This document shows positions 23,813 to 31,642 of a stretch of DNA of 49,225 bases, in pieces (the stretch's first letter is position 1; every line of letters begins with the position of its first letter). The notes under the pieces are model-generated. The model saw nothing but the letters and a program-made list of their open reading frames with translations. It did not search any database and was not told where the DNA came from. The position numbers and the translations under genes were made by a program. Origin of the DNA: Leptolyngbya sp. BC1307 (GTDB lineage: Bacteria > Cyanobacteriota > Cyanobacteriia > Phormidesmidales > Phormidesmidaceae); contig NZ_NRTA01000033.1 in NCBI RefSeq assembly GCF_002286735.1, forward strand, positions 1 through 49,225. The letters are read 5' to 3'.

Positions 23813-24585
23813 CGCCGGGGATCGGTTAGCTGCATGGCCGGGGTGAAAAACTGCTGCATAATGCCGTAGGTGACGATGAGCGCGGCGATGAGCGTCGCTA
23901 GGGCCAGCATGAACATAATCAACATTTGAAAGAGGGCGGCAACCAGCGGATCGGCTCCTGCCAAAATTTGGCCGGTGATGGCACCCGGCAAGGTGACCAG
24001 ACCCACGACCATCATGGCGTTGACGGTCGGAATCAGCCCGGCTTTGATGGCGGCCCGGCGATAGGTGAGCGCTGCTTGAGCTGGCGTAGCACCCAAACTG
24101 AGATGGGTCTCAATTTCGACGCGATTGTTGCGTAAGGCATTGACCAGGCGCTCTCCGGCAATAGATGAAGCGGTCATGGCATTGCCCAGGACAATCCCCG
24201 TCAGCGGAATCAGATAGCGCGGGTCGTACCAGGGGTCGGGGCGAATCACCAGCACAATCACGTAGGTCATCGTCACCAGGCCGCTAGAGAAAATAGCTAG
24301 CCATACCCAGCGCAGCAGCCGGGGCAGGTCGCGATCAATCCGGCTGCGAGCGACGATAGCGGCAATGGTCGCCATGCCAACGAGCACGGCTAAGACGGCC
24401 AGCGGGCTACGGGTCGCAAAAATCACCGCTAAAAATAGCCCCACGCCCAGTAGCTGAACGATGGTGCGGCCCGTGGCGATCGCCAGCAGTCTCGATAGCC
24501 CCAGCCCCTGCCAGCTCGATAGGGCAATGGCGATCGCCATCATCCCCACGGCCCACAGCATTCCTACCAAGCTCGGTTCAATCAT
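23809..24585 (-). CDS. fetB: FetB-like (UPF0014) ABC permease
   Basis: A 258-residue membrane protein with about seven helices. It has the family motifs GIVLGNAMTASSIAGERL and ETHLSLGATPAQA, and the AIKAGLIPTVNAMMVVGLVT segment followed by LPGAITGQILAG. In E. coli FetB works with the ATPase FetA in iron export. No FetA gene adjoins it here: the neighbours are the acidic membrane protein (converging, 4-base overlap) and a divergent aminotransferase. The ATPase must be encoded elsewhere or shared. The family assignment is strong; iron as the substrate is by analogy. Confidence 0.85.
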   Translation of the reverse strand: MIEPSLVGMLWAVGMMAIAIALSSWQGLGLSRLLAIATGRTIVQLLGVGLFLAVIFATRSPLAVLAVLVGMATIAAIVARSRIDRDLPRLLRWVWLAIFSSGLVTMTYVIVLVIRPDPWYDPRYLIPLTGIVLGNAMTASSIAGERLVNALRNNRVEIETHLSLGATPAQAALTYRRAAIKAGLIPTVNAMMVVGLVTLPGAITGQILAGADPLVAALFQMLIMFMLALATLIAALIVTYGIMQQFFTPAMQLTDPRR

Positions 24586-24786
24586 GGGTTACCCGCTGCA
24601 AATTCCACCTTTGGGCTGACAGTCGTGCGATCGCGCTACAGCTGTCTACAGCAGCGCCTATTCTCTTGCAAAATCACTATAGAATACATCCAGCTTATGC
24701 AAAGCTAGGGCTTCGCCGTCTCAAACCGGCTCATACGCTCAAATTCAGTTCAGTTGTGTCATCGGTGATCCATCTCAGGTATCAAT

Positions 24787-25926
24787 GTGAACCAAGTTAT
24801 CCAACCAGTTCCTCCCCTCGATCTCACCCGCCAGTACGCCACCATTGAGCGCGATGTTAGTGCGGCGGTGATGCAAGTACTGGCTTCCGGGCAGTACATC
24901 AACGGGCCTGTCGTCGAGTCGTTTTCTGAGCAGTTTGGTCAGTATGTGGGGTCTAAGGAATGCATTGTCTGCAACTCTGGCACCGACGCGCTGTATCTGG
25001 CCCTGCGCGCGCTCAATATTGGCCCAGGCGATCAGGTGATCACCTCGCCCTTTACCTTTATTGCGACTGCCGAAGCGATCAGCGCGGTCGGGGCGACCCC
25101 TGTTTTTATTGATATTGAGCTAGAGACTTTTAACTTTGACCCGAGTAAAATCGCTGCTGCTATCACGCCACAGACCAAAGCGATTATGCCGGTACACATC
25201 TTTGGTCAGCCGGTCGATATGGACGCGGTGATGGCCGTTGCGCAGCAGCATCATCTGCCAGTGATTGAAGACTGCGCCCAGGCAACCGGTGCCCGCTGGC
25301 AAGACCAGAAAGTAGGCAGCATCGGTCGGATTGGCTGCTTTAGCTTTTTCCCGACCAAAAATTTGGGCGGCTGCGGCGATGGTGGGGCGCTGACGACTGA
25401 TGACCCTGAGATTGCAGCAACCGCTCGTCTGCTGAGAGACCATGGCAGTAAAGTGCGCTACCAGCATGAGGCAATTGGCATCAACAGCCGGCTAGATGCG
25501 GTACAGGCGGCTATTTTGCAGATTAAGCTGCAGTATCTAGAGCAGTGGAATGCTCAGCGGCAGGCAGTGGCTGATCGCTATCAGCAGTTGCTCAGCCCCA
25601 TTACTGGCGTCCGTCCGCCTGTGGCTACGGTTGGGGGGCACAGCGTTTGGAATCAGTACAGCATTTTAATTGAGGGCGTGACGGCTGAGCAGCGCGATCG
25701 CCTGCGCACCCAAATGCAGGCTCAGGGCATTTCGACCATGGTCTATTACCCGGTGCCGCTGCATCGTCAGCCGGTATATGAAGACTTGGGCTACCAGCCT
25801 GGCTCTCTGCCCAATACCGAACAAGCCGCTGAGCAGGTACTGGCGCTGCCCATGTTTCCAGAGCTGACTGATGAGCAGCAAAACCGGGTGGTGTATGCCC
25901 TGAAAGATGCCCTAACCGCACTTTGA
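24787..25926 (+). CDS. DegT/DnrJ/EryC1/StrS-family sugar aminotransferase
   Basis: A PLP-dependent aminotransferase that normally makes amino sugars on nucleotide-linked keto-sugars for glycans or lipopolysaccharide. The 379-residue chain shows LDLTRQYATIERDV, CNSGTDALYLALRAL, the PLP-binding EDCAQATGAR, the Schiff-base Lys191 in FSFFPTKNLGG, and HGSKVRYQHEAIGINSRLD. The start is GTG at 24787; an ATG two bases earlier is in another frame. No other sugar-biosynthesis gene is near, so the nucleotide sugar cannot be named. Confidence 0.93.
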   Translation: MNQVIQPVPPLDLTRQYATIERDVSAAVMQVLASGQYINGPVVESFSEQFGQYVGSKECIVCNSGTDALYLALRALNIGPGDQVITSPFTFIATAEAISAVGATPVFIDIELETFNFDPSKIAAAITPQTKAIMPVHIFGQPVDMDAVMAVAQQHHLPVIEDCAQATGARWQDQKVGSIGRIGCFSFFPTKNLGGCGDGGALTTDDPEIAATARLLRDHGSKVRYQHEAIGINSRLDAVQAAILQIKLQYLEQWNAQRQAVADRYQQLLSPITGVRPPVATVGGHSVWNQYSILIEGVTAEQRDRLRTQMQAQGISTMVYYPVPLHRQPVYEDLGYQPGSLPNTEQAAEQVLALPMFPELTDEQQNRVVYALKDALTAL

Positions 25927-26209
25927 TCCGCTGTCTGAAATCACATCGGCTAGTCGCTCCCAGCCAGCTATCGGGGCGGAATTCTATCTATGGGTCTGAG
26001 TAGGTTGTAGTTTTGTATACTAAGATGAAGAAACTAATATCGAACAAACTGCGAATGCTGTAACTGCTCGGAAGGTGCGATCAGAGGCAGTATTCCAAGG
26101 CACTCACCCATGGCGGTGTTCGCTTCTCCTAAGTACCTGAAGAGCACCTGGAGTAACCGCTGCCAGCCGGGCTTGCCTGCTGCTCAGGAGAACATATTTC
26201 GCCGACGCT

Positions 26210-27985
26210 ATGACAGACCTCACAACCCCCGAAACAGCCACTAATCCGCATCATATGCGCCGCTATGACTGGCGAGCGATCGCCCGGTACTACCGCTGGC
26301 GTCCGCTCATCATCATCTGGCGCACGCTAGCCGTCTCTTGGATGCTGGGCAGCTTTGGCCTCAGTCTGCTGCTCGACCGACTCTTTAAACGCACTGCCTT
26401 CAATCAAGCTCGCCGGGCCGTTCGGCTGCGGCAGATTCTCACTCAGCTAGGGCCGACTTTTATCAAGGTGGGGCAGGCGCTTTCGACCCGACCTGATCTG
26501 ATTAAACCCAGCTTTTTAGACGAGTTGGTGAAGCTGCAAGATCAGCTACCGCCTTTCTCTAATGAAATTGCGCGTCAGACGATCTACCGCGACCTGGAGC
26601 GCACCCCCGAAGAAGTTTACAGCTTTTTCTCTGCTGAACCAGTGGCGGCGGCTAGCTTGGGCCAGGTGTACAAAGCCCGGCTCTACAGCGGTGAGGAAGT
26701 TGCCGTCAAAGTGCAGCGGCCTAACCTGATGCCGATTATCTGCCGCGATCTCTACATCATGCGGTGGGCCGCTAGCTGGATTGGACCCTGGCTACCGCTC
26801 AACTTAGGGCACGAACTGACGCTAATTGTCGATGAGTTTGGTGGCAAGCTTTTTGAAGAAGTTGACTACCTGAATGAAGGGCGCAACGCCGAAAAGTTTG
26901 CGGCCAATTTTCAAGATGAGCCACTGGTGAAAGTGCCGACGATTTATTGGCGCTACACCAGTGCTCACGTGCTCACCATGGAGTGGATCAACGGCTTTAA
27001 GCTAACCGACACTGAGCAGGTGAAACAGGCGGGATTGGCCACTAATGACCTAGTAGAGATTGGCGTTTCTGCTGGGCTCAGACAGTTGCTAGAGTTTGGC
27101 TTTTTTCACGCGGATCCTCACCCTGGCAACCTGTTTGCTATGCCCGATGGCCGCATGGCCTATATCGACTTTGGCATGACCGACCAGCTCGATCTAGAGA
27201 CCAAAGAAACCCTGGTCGATGCGGTGGTTCATCTGATCAATCGTGACTACACCGATCTGGCTAAAGACTTCGTTAAGCTGGGCTTTTTGACGCCCGATGT
27301 AGATGTCAGGCCGATTGTGCCCGCGTTAGAAACGGTGTTTGCAGACGCGATTGGGGCCAGCGTTGGCGACTTCAACTTTAAGTCAATTACCGATAAATTT
27401 TCGGAAGTGATGTACGAATATCCCTTCCGCGTACCGGCCAAATTTGCGCTGATTATCCGCTCTTTGGTCACTCAAGAAGGGTTGGCGCTGAGCCTCGATC
27501 CTGATTTTAGGATTGTTGAGATCGCTTACCCTTACGTGGCTCGCCGCTTGCTGAGCGCTGAGACGACTTCTCTGCGTCGCCGTTTGATCGAGGTGCTCTT
27601 TAAAGATGGCCGATTTCAGTGGCAGCGGCTGGAAAATCTGCTGCTGATTGCCCGCTCTGACCAGAGTTTTGACATTATTCCGACGGCGGGTTTGGGTTTT
27701 CAGTTTTTAATGTCAGAAGAGGGCCGCTATCTGCGGCGGCAAATGTTGCTGGCGCTAACTGAAGACAATCGCCTGCATACCGAAGAAGTGCAGCGGCTGT
27801 GGCTACTAGTAAAAGACGACTTGCATCCCAATCGACTGCTGGGCGCTGCTTGGGATGCGATCGCTGACTTCTCCAAAGAGCGAGCGGTCTCTTTTGTCCC
27901 GCCTGAACTAGTCGGCGCTTTTCAGCAAACGACCGGCCATCAAACCACCGGCAATCTGCCGAGGGAGCCTCGCGTCCACCTATAA
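26210..27985 (+). CDS. ABC1/AarF/UbiB-family kinase-like protein
   Basis: The 591-residue protein carries the signature motifs of the ABC1 atypical kinase family. These are FIKVGQALSTRPDLI (KxGQ motif), the Ala-rich loop PVAAASLGQVYKA, the Lys in EEVAVKVQRP, the EEVDYLNEG motif, FFHADPHPGNLF in place of HRD, and YIDFGMTDQL in place of DFG. Relatives support quinone or prenyl-lipid metabolism, and in cyanobacteria plastoquinone and tocopherol homeostasis. Apolar stretches near residues 45-60 may attach it to membranes. It is preceded by a 283-base gap with no clear gene and followed 59 bases later by a small membrane protein. Confidence 0.93.
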   Translation: MTDLTTPETATNPHHMRRYDWRAIARYYRWRPLIIIWRTLAVSWMLGSFGLSLLLDRLFKRTAFNQARRAVRLRQILTQLGPTFIKVGQALSTRPDLIKPSFLDELVKLQDQLPPFSNEIARQTIYRDLERTPEEVYSFFSAEPVAAASLGQVYKARLYSGEEVAVKVQRPNLMPIICRDLYIMRWAASWIGPWLPLNLGHELTLIVDEFGGKLFEEVDYLNEGRNAEKFAANFQDEPLVKVPTIYWRYTSAHVLTMEWINGFKLTDTEQVKQAGLATNDLVEIGVSAGLRQLLEFGFFHADPHPGNLFAMPDGRMAYIDFGMTDQLDLETKETLVDAVVHLINRDYTDLAKDFVKLGFLTPDVDVRPIVPALETVFADAIGASVGDFNFKSITDKFSEVMYEYPFRVPAKFALIIRSLVTQEGLALSLDPDFRIVEIAYPYVARRLLSAETTSLRRRLIEVLFKDGRFQWQRLENLLLIARSDQSFDIIPTAGLGFQFLMSEEGRYLRRQMLLALTEDNRLHTEEVQRLWLLVKDDLHPNRLLGAAWDAIADFSKERAVSFVPPELVGAFQQTTGHQTTGNLPREPRVHL

Positions 27986-28044
27986 TGGGTTACTAAAGCG
28001 ATTATTTCCCCTTAGTCTGTCTTCTTTAAGAGCCTTGCGCCGCT

Positions 28045-28413
28045 ATGTACTACCCCCAAACGCCTCCCTACCTTTTACTGGTAGCGGGGCTGCTGATTGC
28101 TATCACCTCTGGCCTGGCTTTTTCCGCCGTGCTCAGAGAATCTGTTGGAGACTGGTATAAAAACCGCTCAACTCGCTCTATCTCAAAGCTTCAGGGCTTC
28201 GATTTGCAGCTTCCGTTTGCCGGTATCTGTTTGGGTAGCTGCGTTTTTCTCGCTTCTGGCATGTCCATTTTTGGGTTTACGGCCAAAATTGCCTATGCGA
28301 TGGCGACGCCGCTAATCTTTTTAAGTGCCGGGCTGGTGTGGTCTCAGCTCAAGAAAAACCTAGCCGCGCTAGAGAGTGGCAACACTCGCGCTTTTGAGCT
28401 AGACGGCTTTTAG
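28045..28413 (+). CDS. Small integral membrane protein (122 aa), unknown
   Basis: Three apolar helices can be seen at about residues 9-29, 55-75 and 79-101, with a basic loop (YKNRSTRSISKLQG) after the first and a polar tail at the C-terminus. The loop charge suggests it faces the cytoplasm. The ATG at 28045 follows the ABC1 kinase gene by 59 bases in the same direction, so they may be co-transcribed. I recognise it only as a cyanobacteria-type conserved hypothetical; no function is evident. It converges on the TPR gene. Confidence 0.7.
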   Translation: MYYPQTPPYLLLVAGLLIAITSGLAFSAVLRESVGDWYKNRSTRSISKLQGFDLQLPFAGICLGSCVFLASGMSIFGFTAKIAYAMATPLIFLSAGLVWSQLKKNLAALESGNTRAFELDGF

Positions 28414-28439
28414 GTACGGCCTTTTTGGCTTTGCCGAAC

Positions 28440-29444
28440 TCACTGCCCAGTTTGTAATTGCCCAGTTTGTAAGCTCGCAATTCGGTTGAGCTGGCGCTGG
28501 GCGAGGTTAGCGGCTTGAGCCTGATCCTGCGAGATGTAGATGTTGATGGCTGCCTGTAGCTGGGTTTTAGCTTCGTCGTAGCGCTGCAAGTCGGCTAGAG
28601 CTAGCGCCTGAGCATAGTAGGCATGTCCAAACGTAGGTGCCAGGTCAAAAGCGCGAGCGAATTCATCAACGGCGGCTTCTAGCTGGGCCTGGCGAACGAG
28701 CGTTACGCCTAGATTGTAATGGGCTTCGGGGTAGTTGTTGTTCAGCGCGATCGCATTTTCGAACGCCTGCTGCGCCTGAGCGTATTCACCTTGTGCCTGA
28801 TAGATTAGGCCAATGTGATAATGAGGATCGGGGGCGGAGGGGCTGGCGGTGATCGCCTGACTGAACGATGCAAACGCCGCTGCCTGGTTACCCTGCTGCT
28901 GCTGAAGCAGTCCTATATTGTATCGGGCAAGTCCCAATTCGGGAGCTAGTTCAATGGCTCGCGTTAAGTAGCTCTCTGCCTGGTCGAGATTTTTGCCTTC
29001 TAGCAGCGCCGCCCCTAAGTTGACATAGGCTAAGGCAAACGTGGGGTCAGCCTGAGTCGCTTGCCAGAAAGCGGTCGCTGCCAACTGAAGCTGACTGTTT
29101 TGCCGTCGGGCCAGTCCTAAGTTGTAGTAGGCGGCGGCTGACTCTGGGTCGAGGGCGACGGCACGTTCAAAGGCTGCTACGGCAGCGTCAATGTCTCCCT
29201 GCCGGACTAAGCCGATGCCTTCTGCGAGGGCGCTATCGGTGGGGCTTAGGGCTTGAGCGGTTACTTGCGCAGTTAAAGGTGGCGTAGGTAGGTCTGCCGG
29301 GAAGGGGGCTTCAGCCATTCGGTGTTCGGCAGCGGCGATCGCTTTGTCTTCGGCAGCGTGAGCAGCCTGCGTTAGCAGGCCAGGGTTGACTCCCATTGAG
29401 AAGAGCAAAGCTAGGCAGGCTTGAGAGTGGGTCAGCCGTTTCAT
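28440..29444 (-). CDS. Exported tetratricopeptide-repeat protein
   Basis: A 334-residue TPR protein with a signal peptide (CLALLFSMGVNPGLLTQAAHA, cleavage near AHA-AED). From about residue 75 it is a run of seven or so 34-residue repeats, for example AAYYNLGLARRQNSQLQLAA, LGAALLEGKNLDQAESYL and AHYNLGVTLVRQAQLEAA. TPR arrays are protein-binding scaffolds, and this one should work in the periplasm. It has no enzymatic domain. The gene lies downstream of the MacB-like ABC genes on the same strand, 114 bases away. Its partner is unknown. Confidence 0.9.
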   Translation of the reverse strand: MKRLTHSQACLALLFSMGVNPGLLTQAAHAAEDKAIAAAEHRMAEAPFPADLPTPPLTAQVTAQALSPTDSALAEGIGLVRQGDIDAAVAAFERAVALDPESAAAYYNLGLARRQNSQLQLAATAFWQATQADPTFALAYVNLGAALLEGKNLDQAESYLTRAIELAPELGLARYNIGLLQQQQGNQAAAFASFSQAITASPSAPDPHYHIGLIYQAQGEYAQAQQAFENAIALNNNYPEAHYNLGVTLVRQAQLEAAVDEFARAFDLAPTFGHAYYAQALALADLQRYDEAKTQLQAAINIYISQDQAQAANLAQRQLNRIASLQTGQLQTGQ

Positions 29445-29558
29445 GGCAGCTATCTTTTGAGACGCTTCCTCTACTGTACTGGTAGGGCGATCGCTACTGA
29501 CGGTTTTTTGTACCAGTTTATACCGCTTAAAGCTGCCTAGCTCGGTGATTCTCCTTTG

Positions 29559-30290
29559 CTAAGCGCCTGCCGCTGCCGGTATGGCGGTGACGCTGGCCAG
29601 ATCAGCCGGCGATAAGTTGGGATTGACAACCTCGCCATCGCGAAACCAAACGACGCGATTGGTCAGGCGAGCGACATCGGGTTCGTGAGTGACCATGACG
29701 ACAGTAATACCGCTTTTGTTGAGGTCCGAAAAGATGTTAATCACGTCTTGAGTGGTCTGAGTGTCGAGAGCACCCGTCGGCTCGTCGGCTAATATGAGCA
29801 GCGGCTGATTGACAATGGCACGGGCGATCGCCACCCGCTGCTGCTGTCCGCCTGAGAGCTGGTTTGGTCGGTTGTTGACCCGATTGCCCAGGCCCACTTG
29901 TTCCAACGCTGCGGCGGCGCGTTTCTTTCGTTCAGCGCTAGGAATGCCGGCGTACATCATCGGCTGCTCGACGTTTTCTAGTGCGCTCAGATGGTTCAGC
30001 AGATGAAACTGCTGAAAGACAAAGCCAATTTTACGATTGCGAATATGGGCAAGGTCGTCTTCGGCGAGCTGAGCCACGTCTTGCCCATCAAACAAATATT
30101 CGCCGCTGGTGGGCTGATCGAGACAGCCGACCATGTTCATCGCTGTCGATTTGCCCGAGCCCGAAGGCCCCATGATTGAGCAGTATTCACCGCGCTCAAT
30201 GGTCATATCGACATTCCACAGGGCACGCACTTCGGTATTGCCGCTGCCGTAAACTTTGGTAATTTGGCGAAATTGGATGAGAGGAGACAT
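29559..30290 (-). CDS. MacB/LolD-type ABC transporter ATP-binding protein
   Basis: A 243-residue ATPase with Walker A GPSGSGKST, Q-loop FVFQQFHLL, signature LSGGQQQR, Walker B LLILADEPTGALD and H-loop VTHEPD. The sequence style (MVGCLDQPTSGEY and RNRKIGFVFQQ) is that of the MacB/LolD/FtsE group, which powers mechanotransmission and not substrate passage through the membrane. Its permease is encoded 54 bases upstream on the same strand. No adaptor (MacA-like) gene adjoins it. Confidence 0.93.
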   Translation of the reverse strand: MSPLIQFRQITKVYGSGNTEVRALWNVDMTIERGEYCSIMGPSGSGKSTAMNMVGCLDQPTSGEYLFDGQDVAQLAEDDLAHIRNRKIGFVFQQFHLLNHLSALENVEQPMMYAGIPSAERKKRAAAALEQVGLGNRVNNRPNQLSGGQQQRVAIARAIVNQPLLILADEPTGALDTQTTQDVINIFSDLNKSGITVVMVTHEPDVARLTNRVVWFRDGEVVNPNLSPADLASVTAIPAAAGA

Positions 30291-30344
30291 GGCTTCGGCT
30301 GCGCTCAGCCAACGAGGTGAGTAGGAGTTGGGAGGTAGATATAA

Positions 30345-31565
30345 TCAGGCGCTGCGAAGGGCGACGATGGGGTCGAGTTTGGCGGCCTGGCGAGCGGGGA
30401 CGACGCCGAAGAAAAGGCCGATGCTGCCGGAGACGCCCACGGCGATGACGACGGCAGAGATAGACACGCCCGCTTCAAAGGGGGAAAAGGCTGCAATGAG
30501 GAAAATGCCGCTTGCACCCAGGGCAGTGCCTACAACGCCGCCAATTGCAGAGAGGATGACGGCCTCTATCAGAAACTGACTGAGAATGTCTTTCTGAGTA
30601 GCTCCAATGGCTTTGCGCAAGCCGATCTCTTGGGTGCGCTCACGCACGGAGACCAGCATGATATTCATAATGCCAATGCCGCCGACGAATAAAGAGATGG
30701 AGGCGATCGCAGCCAGCATCAGCGTCAGCGCACCAGTCACCGTATTGGCAATATTGAGCAGCGTATCCTGGCTTTGAATATAAAAGTCGTCGCTATCGGT
30801 CACCCCGTGTCGCAATCGCAGCAGATTCGTCACCTGAAATTCAGCGGTTTCCATGGCTTCTTGACTGTTAGCCGAGATTGAAATGAAGCTGACATCTACG
30901 CCATAAGGGGAAGTCCGCCCCACGATCCGGCTGGCCAGGGTTGTAATGGGTACCATCACCGAATCGTCATAGTCAAGACCCAGATTAGACCCCTTTTTCT
31001 CCAGTATGCCAACAATCTCAAAGGTGATGCCTTTGACGCGAACTTGTTGACCCAGCGGGCTTTTGTTTTCAAACAAGCGTTCGGCTAGGGTCGCGCCAAC
31101 TACAGCAACCAGACTGTTGGAGCGCTGGTCGAGGTTGTTGAGAAAGCGGCCTTGGGCCACTTCAAAGCTGCGCACGGTGAGAAAGCCTTCGGTCGTCCCG
31201 ACAATGCTGCTGCTGGCATTGCGGCTACCGTAGCTGATGATTCCCTGAGTCGTTTTTTCGGCGGCGACGGCGGTGACAGAGGGCACTTGGGAGGCGATCG
31301 CATCTGCATCTGCCACTACCAGGTTACGCGGCACGTCTAAATCTCCTAGCTGACGAGCCTCCCGGTTACCTGGCACGATAAATAACACGTTCGGCCCCAG
31401 GCTCTGCAACTGGCCGCTAACGTACTTTTGTGCGCCCTCACCAATGCCAATCATGGCGATGACAGAGGCATTGCCGATAATAATGCCGAGCATCGTCAGA
31501 CTGCTGCGTAGCTTGTTAGCACTCAGCGTTTTTGTAGCCATTTTCAGGCTTTCAGTAAAATCCAT
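30345..31565 (-). CDS. MacB-like ABC transporter permease (FtsX domain)
   Basis: A permease of about 406 residues with an N-terminal helix preceded by TKTLSANKLRSSLTMLG, a large periplasmic domain (about 45-275) of the MacB core type, and three helices in the C-terminal FtsX domain. It keeps the family motif RTQEIGLRKAIGATQKDI and ends with PARQAAKLDPIVALR. I prefer the ATG at 31565 (MDFTESLK) to the one at 31577. With its ATPase it should form a four-helix mechanotransmission transporter; substrates of relatives include macrolides, peptides and lipoproteins. It abuts the end of pglZ with a gap of 77 bases. Confidence 0.9.
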   Translation of the reverse strand: MDFTESLKMATKTLSANKLRSSLTMLGIIIGNASVIAMIGIGEGAQKYVSGQLQSLGPNVLFIVPGNREARQLGDLDVPRNLVVADADAIASQVPSVTAVAAEKTTQGIISYGSRNASSSIVGTTEGFLTVRSFEVAQGRFLNNLDQRSNSLVAVVGATLAERLFENKSPLGQQVRVKGITFEIVGILEKKGSNLGLDYDDSVMVPITTLASRIVGRTSPYGVDVSFISISANSQEAMETAEFQVTNLLRLRHGVTDSDDFYIQSQDTLLNIANTVTGALTLMLAAIASISLFVGGIGIMNIMLVSVRERTQEIGLRKAIGATQKDILSQFLIEAVILSAIGGVVGTALGASGIFLIAAFSPFEAGVSISAVVIAVGVSGSIGLFFGVVPARQAAKLDPIVALRSA

Positions 31566-31642
31566 CAGGGGCCACAACTCTGGCAGTACGCCTATAGCCT
31601 AACCAATTCTTTAGTCGCAGTGAGTCGTAGCAGGATAGTTTT

